A stretch of 59,301 nucleotides of DNA from an uncultured Clostridia bacterium (lineage in GTDB: Bacteria > Bacillota > Clostridia > Christensenellales > CAG-314): positions 1-59,301 of the forward strand of contig CANQNJ010000005.1 of the NCBI GenBank assembly GCA_947625185.1, in the 5' to 3' direction. The notes below the pieces were generated by a model. That model was given only the letters and a program-made list of their open reading frames with translations, searched no databases and was not told the origin of the DNA. Positions 35,260 through 43,731 of the stretch are shown here, piece by piece. A program made the position numbers and the translations under genes. Position 1 is the stretch's first letter. Each line of letters begins with the position of its first letter.

Positions 35260-35463
35260 GGCTTTACATAAAAAAACCCTAAATAAATATATATCTATTG
35301 TTTGGCATAAAAATTAAGCAAATTATAAAAATACTTTAATTTTCTACAAAAACATAAATTATCGATACTTGCGGGCAAAAGAAGCATTGCGGCAAGGAAA
35401 CAATAGACTATGAAAACGAGGACCTTCGTAACCGAAAGTCCTTTAATACAGTAAATCGATGTT
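35260..35463. other. AT-rich gene-free stretch
   Basis: About 200 bases between the lipoprotein promoter and element copy C; no gene or hairpin of note was seen. Confidence 0.4.
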
Positions 35464-35969
35464 GGTTCTGTAAGCAGTGTCGGGGTGCAAAAGTAAACGA
35501 AATACAGGAGTCGACTTCCATATCAAATCGGAATTTGAGCGCGCGGAGATGCGCGTGTCGCGCATAGCAGCGAACAAAGCGAAAATTCCGTTGCAAGCGG
35601 CGACCTGTGCGGCGCTTGCAGCCCTTGCGGGGGATGGCGGGGCATGCTACTCCCCGCCGAAAGTATAAATAATGCAAGCCGAGGTGTCCTCGGCTACAAG
35701 GGTACCCGCACAAGTTGAAAAATGAAACTTGTGCGGGCGAGGAACAACCGAGCGACGTTGGCACCGCTTGTGCTTGTACAAGCGGTAACGTCAAGCGAAA
35801 GTTGTGACGAAGTCCGACCAAGTCTGCGCTTGCGCCCCGTCAGGGGTCGGTTGCGCAGTCAACCGTACAGACTTGCGTTTGGTCGGCGGCTTTAATGGCA
35901 TAATGTTGGGGTAAAACAGGCTTATTTTTCTTTATAAACTTCCTTCACCCCAACATTTGCCATAGAGCC
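35464..35969 (+). repeat. structured intergenic element, copy C
   Basis: At 506 bp this is the clearest full set of common modules. In order: left end GGTTCTGTAAG, GGAATTT/AAATTCC, GCAAGC/GCTTGC, GGCGGGG/CCCCGCC, AGCCGAGG/CCTCGGCT, CCCGCACAAGTT/AACTTGTGCGGG, ACCGCTTGT/ACAAGCGGT inside GACGTT/AACGTC, CCGACCAA...TTGGTCGG, and the terminal hairpin ending GCCATAGAGCC. Confidence 0.88.
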
Positions 35970-35973
35970 AAAA

Positions 35974-36972
35974 TTATTTTGCCAAAGCGACGGCAACGCT
36001 GCACGCTACGGTGGCGCCGACCATCGGGTTGTTGCCCATACCGATAAGTCCCATCATCTCGACGTGAGCGGGAACGGAGCTGCTGCCCGCAAACTGCGCG
36101 TCGCTGTGCATACGTCCCATAGTGTCCGTCATGCCGTAAGAAGCGGGACCCGCGGCTACGTTGTCGGGGTGAAGAGTACGTCCCGTACCGCCGCCGCTTG
36201 CAACGGAGAAGTACTTTCTGCCGTTCTCCTGACACCACTTCTTGTAAGTGCCCGCAACGGGATGTTGGAAACGCGTGGGGTTGGTGGAGTTGCCCGTGAT
36301 GGAAACGTCCACCTTCTCGTAACGCATTATCGCAACGCCCTCATTGACGTCGTCTGCACCGTAGCAACGGACCTTTGCCCGCTCGCCGTCCGAGAAAGGT
36401 ACTTCGCGGACGATGGTCAGTTCGCCTGTATAGTAATCGTACTTGGTCTGTACATATGTGAAACCGTTGATACGCGAAATGATATACGCGGCGTCTTTGC
36501 CGAGACCGTTAAGAATAATGCGCAGGGGTTTCTTGCGTGCTTTGTTGGCGTTACGGGCGATGCCTATCGCGCCTTCCGCCGCGGCGAAAGATTCGTGTCC
36601 GGCAAGGAAAGCGAAGCAATCCGTCTCCTCGCGAAGCAGCATTGCGCCGAGATTGCCGTGACCGAGTCCCACCTTGCGTTGATCGGCGACGCTGCCCGGT
36701 ATGCAGAAAGCTTGAAGTCCCAAACCTATACATTCGGAGACTTCCGCCGCGTTTTTTACGCCCTTCTTGAATGCGATTGCGCAGCCCAAAGTATAAGCCC
36801 AAACGGCATTCTCAAATGCGATGGGTTGAACTCCCTTGACGATTTCTTCCACATTGACGCCGTGAGAAAGGCACAGATCGCGCGCTTCTTCAAGGTCTTT
36901 AAGTCCGTACTTTGCGAGTTCGGAGTTGATCTTGTCTATTCTTCTTTCATAACCTTCAAAAGTAACTGCCAT
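35974..36972 (-). CDS. GGGtGRT protein
   Basis: A 332-residue protein of the GGGtGRT family, recognised by SVASGGGTGRTLHPDNVAAGPASYGMTDTMGRMH and by the C-terminal GLIGMGNNPMVGATVACSVAVAL. The family is found mainly in anaerobic Firmicutes beside a NifU-like scaffold, as here (14-base gap). Its biochemical role is not established. ATG 36972 has AGGAGG 8 bases upstream; a longer frame overlaps the scaffold gene and lacks a ribosome site. The stop lies only 4 bases from element copy C, so the transcript probably runs into or ends at that element. Confidence 0.93.
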   Translation of the reverse strand: MAVTFEGYERRIDKINSELAKYGLKDLEEARDLCLSHGVNVEEIVKGVQPIAFENAVWAYTLGCAIAFKKGVKNAAEVSECIGLGLQAFCIPGSVADQRKVGLGHGNLGAMLLREETDCFAFLAGHESFAAAEGAIGIARNANKARKKPLRIILNGLGKDAAYIISRINGFTYVQTKYDYYTGELTIVREVPFSDGERAKVRCYGADDVNEGVAIMRYEKVDVSITGNSTNPTRFQHPVAGTYKKWCQENGRKYFSVASGGGTGRTLHPDNVAAGPASYGMTDTMGRMHSDAQFAGSSSVPAHVEMMGLIGMGNNPMVGATVACSVAVALAK

Positions 36973-36985
36973 TGCTCTATCCTCC

Positions 36986-37678
36986 TTACTCATTGCGCGG
37001 AACAATATATTTGGCGGCGTTTTCATAACGTCCGTAGTGTTTCTTTGCCTTGGCAAGAGCTTCGTTTGCGTCTACGCCTTCGCCGATGAGCTTCATCATA
37101 ACGCCCATATTGACGTATTCGTAACCGATGATCTCTCCGCCTTCGTCCAATGCCAGACGGGTAACGTATCCTTCTGCCATTTCCAGATAGCGAGGTCCCT
37201 TATTGGCGGTGGAATACATCGTACCTACCTGACTTCTCAACCCCTTGCCGAGATCTTCGAGTCCTGCGCCGATGGGCAGACCGTCGTCGGAAAACGCCGA
37301 TTGCGTACGTCCGTACACTATCTGCAAGAACAGTTCGCGCATGGCGACGTTGATGGCGTCGCATACCAGGTCGGTATTGAGTGCTTCGAGAATGGTCTTG
37401 CCGGGCAGTATCTCCGCAGCCATAGCCGCAGAGTGAGTCATTCCCGAGCAGCCGATAGTCTCGACAAGCGCTTCCTGAATGACGCCTTCCTTGACGTTGA
37501 GCGTCAGCTTGCATGTGCCCTGTTGAGGCGCGCAGCATCCGCAACCGTGAGTGAGACCGCTGATATCCTTGATTTGCGTTGCAGCTACCCACTTGCCTTC
37601 TTCGGGGATGGGCGCGGGACCGTGATTGCATCCCTTCTTTACGCATTGCATCAATTCTACTTCGTGTGAATATTGCAT
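36986..37678 (-). CDS. NifU/IscU-like iron-sulfur scaffold protein
   Basis: A 230-residue protein related to the IscU/NifU scaffold fold, with additional cysteines at the N-terminus (CVKKGCNHG, HGCGCC, QGTC) and the core motif ETIGCSGMTHSAAMAAE. It probably holds or transfers an Fe-S cluster. In Clostridia it is repeatedly the partner of the GGGtGRT protein, and here it is the first gene of that pair. GGAGG lies about 7 bases before ATG 37678. Whether it serves general Fe-S assembly or one dedicated enzyme is unknown. Confidence 0.9.
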   Translation of the reverse strand: MQYSHEVELMQCVKKGCNHGPAPIPEEGKWVAATQIKDISGLTHGCGCCAPQQGTCKLTLNVKEGVIQEALVETIGCSGMTHSAAMAAEILPGKTILEALNTDLVCDAINVAMRELFLQIVYGRTQSAFSDDGLPIGAGLEDLGKGLRSQVGTMYSTANKGPRYLEMAEGYVTRLALDEGGEIIGYEYVNMGVMMKLIGEGVDANEALAKAKKHYGRYENAAKYIVPRNE

Positions 37679-37715
37679 AGAGATTGTCCTCCAAAAAAAT
37701 TTTTACAATATGTAC

Positions 37716-37744
37716 AGTATATCATAATATTCCCGTTTAGGCAA
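37716..37744 (-). promoter_or_regulatory. sigma-A promoter of the NifU-like/GGGtGRT pair
   Basis: Minus-strand TTGCCT (37739-37744) and TATACT (37716-37721) with a 17-bp spacer. Confidence 0.7.
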
Positions 37745-37798
37745 TATTTTGAAAAAAATTCGACAGTATAGGATTGTTTTATGCTGCCATAATTTTTT

Positions 37799-37966
37799 TC
37801 AATCGACCGCTGTTTTCGTATATTCGCGCAACGGATACATACCCTTCAATCCGTCCGCATACAGCCGTACGCTGTTACGACCGCGCATCGCCTTGACAAA
37901 AAGCGCGTCCGCGGCGTTAAGATCGTATATTTTGCGTGAAGAAAACAGCTTGTTAACGTAAGACAT
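37799..37966 (-). CDS. possible small protein (55 aa)
   Basis: An open frame encodes a basic 55-residue peptide starting MSYVNKLFSSRKIYDLNAAD with no signal peptide or membrane segment. The start of the frame loosely recalls the N-terminus of LuxE-like acyl-protein synthetases, so it might be a remnant. There is no good ribosome site, and it lies between a terminator and the promoter of the next unit. Evidence for expression is weak. Confidence 0.3.
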   Translation of the reverse strand: MSYVNKLFSSRKIYDLNAADALFVKAMRGRNSVRLYADGLKGMYPLREYTKTAVD

Positions 37967-38010
37967 AAGAAAATTGTGACATTTTGTATGTCAATCGGCA
38001 AGATTTAACG

Positions 38011-38036
38011 AAAAAAAAGCAGACCGATAAGTCTGC
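38011..38036 (-). terminator. terminator of the nth-obgE-yfcE operon
   Basis: GCAGAC (38019-38024) pairs with GTCTGC (38031-38036). On the minus strand eight T follow directly. Confidence 0.88.
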
Positions 38037-38044
38037 AAAATAAT

Positions 38045-38557
38045 TCAATCCCAATCGATACGAGACAGGACTTCGCTGTCGGCTGTTTTAATAGCGGCTC
38101 CCGCGTCGTCCAATAACAAATAACTCGGCACGCCGTCGCGCGGACGGGCAAGAGAACCGACGTTGCACACGTACAGCCCTTCGATACGGCGCAAACTCGC
38201 CATATGGGTATGTCCGTGTATGAGCGCGTCGCCCTTGTTCAGAACGGGCGGGATACGAAGGGCATTGTAACGGTCGCCGTGCGTGAAAAAGAGCGTCCTT
38301 CCGAAGTGGTACATGACGGCGTTGTCTTCCAACCCGTCGAGAAAACGCGTTGCCGAATACCAATCGTTATTGCCTTTTATCAAATACAGCACGCTCTCCA
38401 TATCTCCGAGAATACGCGCTATTTCCGCGCCGTCCGACCGACCGAAAATATCCCCGCACACCACCGTCTTATCGGGTTGTTCCTTACGCGCAATATCCGC
38501 GGCGCGGCGTACGGCGGCGACGTCTCCGTGAAAATCGGCAAATACGCATATCTTCAT
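38045..38557 (-). CDS. YfcE-type metallophosphoesterase
   Basis: A 170-residue calcineurin-like phosphodiesterase with the dimetal motifs DFHGD (N-terminus), GDIFGRSD, GNNDW, THGDR and GHTHM, in the order and size of YfcE/MJ0936 enzymes, which hydrolyse phosphodiesters in vitro. The physiological substrate is unknown. It is last in the five-gene operon nth-oxidoreductase-obgE-yhbY-yfcE and shares a 4-base ATGA overlap with yhbY. A strong terminator follows 9 bases after the stop. Confidence 0.92.
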   Translation of the reverse strand: MKICVFADFHGDVAAVRRAADIARKEQPDKTVVCGDIFGRSDGAEIARILGDMESVLYLIKGNNDWYSATRFLDGLEDNAVMYHFGRTLFFTHGDRYNALRIPPVLNKGDALIHGHTHMASLRRIEGLYVCNVGSLARPRDGVPSYLLLDDAGAAIKTADSEVLSRIDWD

Positions 38558-38847
38558 ATCTCTATGTGTTCTATGCCTTCCTTGTCGCTGCGCTTATACA
38601 CCACGAAACGATTGCCTATGCACAACACGGGTTCGCAACCGAGACGTCGGCACGTTTCCTCGCACATAACGCGCGCGGGAGTCTCGCAACTTTTGAGCGA
38701 AGCTACCTTGACCAATTCGCGGTGATACAGCGCCACGGCGATCTCGTTGAGAATGTTGTCGGTAAGTTCTTCCTTGCCGACGGTGACAATAGGTCTGAGC
38801 GTGTTGGCAAGAGATTTGAGTTTGCTTCTTTGCTTGGTTGTTATCAT
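38554..38847 (-). CDS. yhbY: YhbY-family RNA-binding protein (CRM domain)
   Basis: A 97-residue CRM-domain protein. The start TTKQRSKLKSLANTLRPIVTVGKEELT is the classic YhbY helix-strand, followed by ALYHRELVKVASLK and the VLCIGNRFVVYKRS strand near the C-terminus. YhbY associates with pre-50S ribosomal particles, consistent with its place directly after obgE, another 50S assembly factor (14-base gap). The loop equivalent to the usual GxxG motif appears in divergent form. Confidence 0.92.
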   Translation of the reverse strand: MITTKQRSKLKSLANTLRPIVTVGKEELTDNILNEIAVALYHRELVKVASLKSCETPARVMCEETCRRLGCEPVLCIGNRFVVYKRSDKEGIEHIEI

Positions 38848-38861
38848 TGCTTATCCCTCTG

Positions 38862-40124
38862 TTAATCGATAAATTCAAATTCGATATCGCCCACAATTAC
38901 CGTGCTGCCGTCGGAGGCGCCTTGCTTTCGCAACGCGGCTATGACGCCCTTGTCGCGCAGTACTTTCTGAAAATATCTGAAACTGTCATAGTCATCGAGA
39001 TTAACCTTGCGGCACAGCTCGTCCACCAGACCGCCCGTCACCTCATACACGTTATCGGACAGGATGTCTATCGCAAAGCCGTCGTCCGCCTCTTTCTGCA
39101 ACTTGACGGGAGTAAACGCCATCGGTTGCGCAGGAGGAAGCGTTTCCAAAGTCTTTGCCACTGCTTCGATAAGTTCGTCGACGCCCTCGTGTATTACGGT
39201 CGTCATAGGGATAACGGTATACTTGTCGCCGTACTTGTCGCAAAAACGTTTGAGATTGACTTCGGCATCGGGCATATCCATTTTGTTTGCGACGACGATC
39301 ATCGGGAGCTTCTTCAAATCGGCGTCGTAACTGTATATCTCGTTGTTTATCAACTCGAAATCCGATACGGGATCGCGCTCTTCGCTGCCGGAAATATCCA
39401 GGACGTGTACCAACAATCTCGTACGCTCGATGTGCCGCAAAAAACTCAATCCGAGTCCCGCGCCGTCGCTCGCCCCCTCGATAAGTCCCGGAATATCAGC
39501 CATTACGAACGTCGTATCGTAATACTTCACCACGCCGAGGTTGGGACTTAGCGTCGTGAAGTGGTAATTGGCGATCTTGGGCTTGGCGTCGGATACCGCC
39601 GACAACAACGTACTCTTGCCGACGTTGGGAAAACCCACCAAGCCGACGTCCGCTATCGTTTTGAGTTCGAGTATCACCTCGTACTCCGCCGTCTTGACGC
39701 CGTGTTCCGCAAAAGACGGAGATTGCCTGCGCGACGTCTTGAAATGCCAATTGCCTCTGCCGCCATTGCCGCCGCGAAGAACGACTTCGCGCCGACCGTC
39801 CTCGTACATATCCGCTATTATGTCTCCGTCGGAGTTCTTGATAACGGTTCCGACGGGTACTTTGATGACGACGTCCGCACCCTGCTTGCCGAAAGAACGC
39901 TGTCTGCCGCCGTTCTCGCCGTCGCCCGCGCGGAAGTGCTTCTGATAATGAAATTGGTTGAGCGTGTTTTCCGCGGATGTGGCGACGAAAATAATGTCTC
40001 CGCCCTTGCCGCCGTCCCCGCCGTCCGGTCCGCCGTTATTGACGTACTTCTCCGTATGCAAGCTGGCGGAACCGTTGCCGCCGTTGCCCGATTTGATATA
40101 AATTTTTACCTTGTCTATGAACAT
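38862..40124 (-). CDS. obgE: GTPase Obg/CgtA
   Basis: A 420-residue GTPase for 50S subunit assembly. The Gly-rich Obg fold spans residues 1-158 (KSGNGGNGSASLHTEKY, PDGGDGGKGGD). The G domain holds GFPNVGKST (G1), DIPGLIEGASDGAGLG (G3), ANKMD (G4) and the C-terminal OCT domain covers about 345-420. Length and order match the Gram-positive form. The gene lies 9 bases downstream of the oxidoreductase gene and upstream of yhbY. Nothing unusual was seen. Confidence 0.96.
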   Translation of the reverse strand: MFIDKVKIYIKSGNGGNGSASLHTEKYVNNGGPDGGDGGKGGDIIFVATSAENTLNQFHYQKHFRAGDGENGGRQRSFGKQGADVVIKVPVGTVIKNSDGDIIADMYEDGRREVVLRGGNGGRGNWHFKTSRRQSPSFAEHGVKTAEYEVILELKTIADVGLVGFPNVGKSTLLSAVSDAKPKIANYHFTTLSPNLGVVKYYDTTFVMADIPGLIEGASDGAGLGLSFLRHIERTRLLVHVLDISGSEERDPVSDFELINNEIYSYDADLKKLPMIVVANKMDMPDAEVNLKRFCDKYGDKYTVIPMTTVIHEGVDELIEAVAKTLETLPPAQPMAFTPVKLQKEADDGFAIDILSDNVYEVTGGLVDELCRKVNLDDYDSFRYFQKVLRDKGVIAALRKQGASDGSTVIVGDIEFEFID

Positions 40125-40133
40125 ATGTTTTTC

Positions 40134-41315
40134 CTATTTGCCGCACGTTTTTTCCGAAACAATCCGCGCCACTCTCATTGCGTCGGCAACCGCCCGAGCA
40201 ACTGTTTTGCCGCCGTCGGCGTCTCCGCCTATAAAAAATTTTTCCGATCCCGTCAAGTCGTCAAGTCCTTCGACGATACTGTCGTCGAACGTGCTGCCAA
40301 GCGCCGTCACGATAACGTCGCATTGCTCCGTACGGACGCGCTCTGTCACGGTAAGTTTACCGCGTCCTTCGCATTCCGTCTCGGCAAGAGTAAGTTCGAG
40401 ACCGTGCCCTACGCGCGACACGGAAACAGGCGCGACGTTGTAAACAAATTCCGCTCCCTCGGAAACAGCCGCCGAAACTTCTTTGTCGAAGGCGGGCATA
40501 TCCTCACGCCGTCTGCGATACGCGACTGCCGTACGAGCGCCGAGACGTCGTGCCGAACGCGCGCAATCCATCGCCGTGTTGCCGCCGCCTATAACGATAA
40601 CCTTTTTGCCGCGGAGATCGCCGTCTCCGTTGAGAAAAGCTCCGTTTTTGTTGAGAAAATCGCTATATGGGGTAGCAAAATCTTCGCCCTGGATATTAAG
40701 ACCGTAACAACGGGACGCGCCCGAAGCAAGATACACGACGTCGTAATCGTCCGCAATGCGTCGCAGCAGCTCGCTGTCTACACGACGGCGTACAAAGCGG
40801 AACTTATCCTCCACGCAATCCACGACGCGATCTATCGCCGCTCTCGGCAAACGGAATTCCGGAATGAGTCTCAACGTGGAGAGCAGTTCGTCCTTCTCGA
40901 ATACGGTAACGTCCGCGCCCTGCTCGTACATCTTGACGGCGAAGGTCAGTCCCGATACGCCGCCGCCCACCACCGCGACGCTTGTATTTGCCGCCGCGTC
41001 GCCGCGTACGGTTACGAGGTAGGGATTGTCGGCAAAGAGTCTGCGCTCCACTTCTCCCGTCAATACGGGGCGTCCTCTGCGGGCAAGCACGCAGCCGCCC
41101 TGACACTGACTTTCATGCGGACACACATAGCCGCATATTTCTCCGAAAGGATGTCCGATAAGCTGCACCGCGCCGCGCGCGTCCCCCTGACGCGCCAATT
41201 GCAGAAAACTCGGTATGTCGTTGCCTACGGGACAAGACGATACGCAGCCGGGACGGGAACAGCGCAGGCAACGCGCGCTTTCCTTTATTAAGTTGAAATC
41301 TTCAACGCTTTTCAT
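40134..41315 (-). CDS. FAD/NAD(P)-dependent oxidoreductase (GltD-like)
   Basis: A 393-residue flavoprotein with an N-terminal Fe-S domain (CLRCSRPGCVSSCPVG and CGYVCPHESQCQGGCV), an FAD-binding VVGGGVSGL motif near residue 114 and an NAD(P)-binding VIGGGNTAMD near residue 240. This is the layout of the glutamate synthase small subunit, NfnB and PreT. No glutamate synthase large subunit is nearby, so its redox partner is unknown. It overlaps nth by 14 bases. It is somewhat shorter than GltD (about 470 residues), mainly between and after the nucleotide domains. Confidence 0.85.
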   Translation of the reverse strand: MKSVEDFNLIKESARCLRCSRPGCVSSCPVGNDIPSFLQLARQGDARGAVQLIGHPFGEICGYVCPHESQCQGGCVLARRGRPVLTGEVERRLFADNPYLVTVRGDAAANTSVAVVGGGVSGLTFAVKMYEQGADVTVFEKDELLSTLRLIPEFRLPRAAIDRVVDCVEDKFRFVRRRVDSELLRRIADDYDVVYLASGASRCYGLNIQGEDFATPYSDFLNKNGAFLNGDGDLRGKKVIVIGGGNTAMDCARSARRLGARTAVAYRRRREDMPAFDKEVSAAVSEGAEFVYNVAPVSVSRVGHGLELTLAETECEGRGKLTVTERVRTEQCDVIVTALGSTFDDSIVEGLDDLTGSEKFFIGGDADGGKTVARAVADAMRVARIVSEKTCGK

Positions 41316-41934
41316 TGTCCTTGTAATACTTGCAATAGTCCCTTAGCGAACAGCTGTCGCACAAAGGTTTGCGCGCCTTGCAGACATATCTGCCGTGCAA
41401 CAATATGTAATGATGACTGTCCGCCCACTGTTCGCGCGGAATGGCTTGCATAAGTTGTTTTTCCGTGTCCGATACGTTGTCGGCGCACACTATCCCCAAT
41501 CTGTTGGATACGCGGAAAACGTGCGTATCCACGGCGATCGCCTGTCCGCCGAATCCCACCGCGTACACCACGTTGGCAGTCTTGCGTCCCACGCCGGAAA
41601 GCGTCTGCAACTCGTCGATGGTATCGGGTATTCGTCCGCCGAAACGCTCCACGACGTCTTGCGCCATTTCTTTGAGGTGAGCCGCCTTGGCGTGATAAAA
41701 TCCGCAGGATCGTATCAACGTCTCCAACCGTTCTACGGGCATTGCGGCAAGCGCCTGCACGGTGGGGGCCTCGCGAAACAACGCGGGCGTAACGGTATTG
41801 ACGCGCTTGTCGGTGCATTGCGCCGACAGTATGACGGCGACTATCAACTCGTAGGGAGAGTGGAAACAAAGTTCGCTCTTGGGATCGGGAAAGTCGCGCG
41901 CAAGTATCTCCAATATTGCTTTGGTATCAGTCAT
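41302..41934 (-). CDS. nth: endonuclease III
   Basis: A 210-residue base-excision DNA glycosylase/AP lyase that removes oxidised pyrimidines. The helix-hairpin-helix LQTLSGVGRKTANVV supplies the catalytic Lys, VDTHVFRVSNRL the catalytic Asp, and C-X6-C-X2-C-X5-C (CKARKPLCDSCSLRDYC) binds the [4Fe-4S] cluster. ATG 41934 has AAGGA upstream; the longer frame has no ribosome site and runs through the leader hairpins. It is the first gene of the five-gene operon ending with yfcE. Confidence 0.95.
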   Translation of the reverse strand: MTDTKAILEILARDFPDPKSELCFHSPYELIVAVILSAQCTDKRVNTVTPALFREAPTVQALAAMPVERLETLIRSCGFYHAKAAHLKEMAQDVVERFGGRIPDTIDELQTLSGVGRKTANVVYAVGFGGQAIAVDTHVFRVSNRLGIVCADNVSDTEKQLMQAIPREQWADSHHYILLHGRYVCKARKPLCDSCSLRDYCKYYKDNEKR

Positions 41935-42014
41935 AGTTTTCCTTGGTACTCCTACAAAAGGGAAGGGTACAATGTATCCCCCGAGGTTGCCTTTGCGCAA
42001 CCTTAACCGAATAC

Positions 42015-42043
42015 ATTATACCCCATTCGCCGTAAATTTTCAA
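42015..42043 (-). promoter_or_regulatory. sigma-A promoter of the nth operon
   Basis: Minus-strand TTGAAA (42038-42043) and TATAAT (42015-42020) with a 17-bp spacer. The leader of about 75 bases holds two small hairpins (AGGTTGC/GCAACCT and GGGATAC/GTACCC). Confidence 0.75.
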
Positions 42044-42058
42044 CAGTTTGCGCTCTTT

Positions 42059-42310
42059 TCACAATCGGGTGAGCGTACCGCCCGAGTAGGTAATGCGGTA
42101 AAGGAAGAATCCCGCAAAAGTTTCGGCGCTTTGAAGCACGTTTCTTACGCGGTCGAAGTCGCTTCGGGCAAACTTGACAGAAAGCCCGCATCCGACGCCT
42201 GCCGCGCGCGGAGTGGATACGAGCGCGCATGTAAATCCGTTGCGCAGCAAAAGATTGTACGCCTTTATGCTCACGTTGCGCGAGCGGTATACCGCTAAAA
42301 CATATTCCAT
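42059..42310 (-). CDS. DUF3343 protein, putative Se/S carrier
   Basis: An 83-residue protein starting MEYVLAVYRSRNVSIKAY, with the central Cys (GVGCGLSVKF) typical of DUF3343. The family is annotated as a putative Se/S carrier and often accompanies cysteine desulfurases or selenium genes; here it is divergent from a cysteine desulfurase with 97 bases between the starts. ATG 42310 has AAGGAG 7 bases upstream; the longer frame has no ribosome site. The protein may accept persulfide from the desulfurase, which is inference. Confidence 0.85.
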   Translation of the reverse strand: MEYVLAVYRSRNVSIKAYNLLLRNGFTCALVSTPRAAGVGCGLSVKFARSDFDRVRNVLQSAETFAGFFLYRITYSGGTLTRL

Positions 42311-42407
42311 AATTTTCTCCTTATGTAGCGACAAGCTGTGACATACGACGGAAATATCCCCATAAAATATACTACTGACAACAGTGGAAAAAAGTGAGCG
42401 TAAGCAT

Positions 42408-43541
42408 ATGATTTATCTCGACAATGCCGCAACTACCAATTACAAACCGCAGGAAGTACTCGACGCCGTGCGCGACAGCCTGACATTATACCCTTACAAC
42501 CCCAACCGCAGCGGCAACAAGCTGTCGCTTATGCTGCAACAAAAGCTGTACGAAACGCGCCGCAAACTGCACCTCGTGCTTAATAACGACAGCGAACTGC
42601 ACGTCGCGTTCACCGCGGGCTGCACCGCTGCGCTTAACCTTGCCGTATTGGGAACGGCTCAACGCGGACATATAATCATCACCGCTACGGAACACAATTC
42701 CGTGCTGCGCCCCGTGATGCAATTGAAGAAAAAAGGATACGTCGAGGTCTCGGTGGCGCAACCTGACGAGAACGGAGAAATAACCGCCGAAGAGATCGAA
42801 CGTCTGATACGCCCCGATACATACCTCGTGTGCGTATCTCACGCAAGCAACGTCACGGGCACCGCGCAAAACATAACGGATATCGGCAAAGTGACCAAGC
42901 GACGCAATCTGAAATTATTGGTAGATTGCGCGCAGAGCATCGGGTACTTTCCCCTCGATATGGCAAAGTGCAACGCGGATATGGTAGCCATTGCCGCGCA
43001 CAAAGGCTTGCACGCCATGCAGGGCGCGGGAGCGCTGATATTCAACAAACGCTGCATACCGCGCCCCATTATGTTCGGCGGAACGGGCACGGAGAGTCAC
43101 CTCTACTACCAACCGTCCACGGTGCCCGATTGCCTCGAAAGCGGTACTCTGCCCTGCCCCGCGATATTGGCTATGGGCGCAGGGTTGGATTGGTGGCTGC
43201 GCAATTGGAAACAAAACCGCGAAAATGTGACGGAAATGCAAAGCACGATATTGAACGGTCTGAAAAAAATCCCCGGCGTTACGGTATACTCGCGCCCCAA
43301 TTGCAGCGGAATAGTCGCTTTCAACATCGGCAAACGGGACAGTGCCGAAATAATGGACTTGCTTGCCGAACGGTACGACGTGGCTGTGCGCGGAGGACTG
43401 CAATGCGCTCCTCTTATGCACAAATATCTCGGGACATCGGAACAGGGCGTCGTGCGTGCCTCGGTCAGCTGCGTCACCGCCAAGGAGGAGTGCTATTCGC
43501 TGTTGAACGCGGTGGATATGATATCGAGAACATCTATCTGA
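42408..43541 (+). CDS. cysteine desulfurase-like aminotransferase (class V)
   Basis: A 377-residue PLP enzyme. MIYLDNAATT starts the fold, TEHNSVLRP and SHASNVTG are substrate-site motifs, VDCAQS binds PLP, AAHKGLHA holds the Schiff-base Lys (about 199), and GGLQCAPLMHKYLGT has the catalytic Cys (about 333). It matches the SufS/CsdA-like subgroup of Clostridia rather than IscS. ATG 42408 is chosen because conservation starts there; a GTG eight codons earlier has no ribosome site. The divergent DUF3343 gene suggests a shared sulfur or selenium transfer function. A strong terminator follows. Confidence 0.9.
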   Translation: MIYLDNAATTNYKPQEVLDAVRDSLTLYPYNPNRSGNKLSLMLQQKLYETRRKLHLVLNNDSELHVAFTAGCTAALNLAVLGTAQRGHIIITATEHNSVLRPVMQLKKKGYVEVSVAQPDENGEITAEEIERLIRPDTYLVCVSHASNVTGTAQNITDIGKVTKRRNLKLLVDCAQSIGYFPLDMAKCNADMVAIAAHKGLHAMQGAGALIFNKRCIPRPIMFGGTGTESHLYYQPSTVPDCLESGTLPCPAILAMGAGLDWWLRNWKQNRENVTEMQSTILNGLKKIPGVTVYSRPNCSGIVAFNIGKRDSAEIMDLLAERYDVAVRGGLQCAPLMHKYLGTSEQGVVRASVSCVTAKEECYSLLNAVDMISRTSI

Positions 43542-43573
43542 AATACGGGCAAAACGCGCGTATATCTCAAAAA

Positions 43574-43615
43574 AAAACAAGGCGTTGCAAATATATATGC
43601 AATGCCTTTGTTTTA
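43574..43615 (+). terminator. terminator of the cysteine desulfurase gene
   Basis: AAAACAAGGCGTTGCA pairs with TGCAATGCCTTTGTTTT around loop AATATATA; both strands end in T-rich tracts. Confidence 0.85.
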
Positions 43616-43695
43616 TTACATGATCCACGTCGGGCGCGAATGAGGCATACCATCCGACCGCACGAAAATGCCTGTGTCGTCCGCCGTCAACTGGG

Positions 43696-43724
43696 TTGAT
43701 TTTTTTAGCGGGATATATTATAAT
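43696..43724 (+). promoter_or_regulatory. sigma-A promoter giving a leaderless rlmI-like mRNA
   Basis: TTGATT (43696-43701) and TATAAT (43719-43724) with a 17-bp spacer. Only 7 bases separate the -10 box from ATG 43732, so transcription should begin at or next to the start codon. No ribosome site is present. Confidence 0.75.
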
Positions 43725-43731
43725 TACCTAT

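Noticed and set aside
35408..35821. Open frames of 60-140 codons inside the structured elements
   Set aside because: They differ between copies, have no ribosome sites, and arise because the hairpin modules lack stops by chance.
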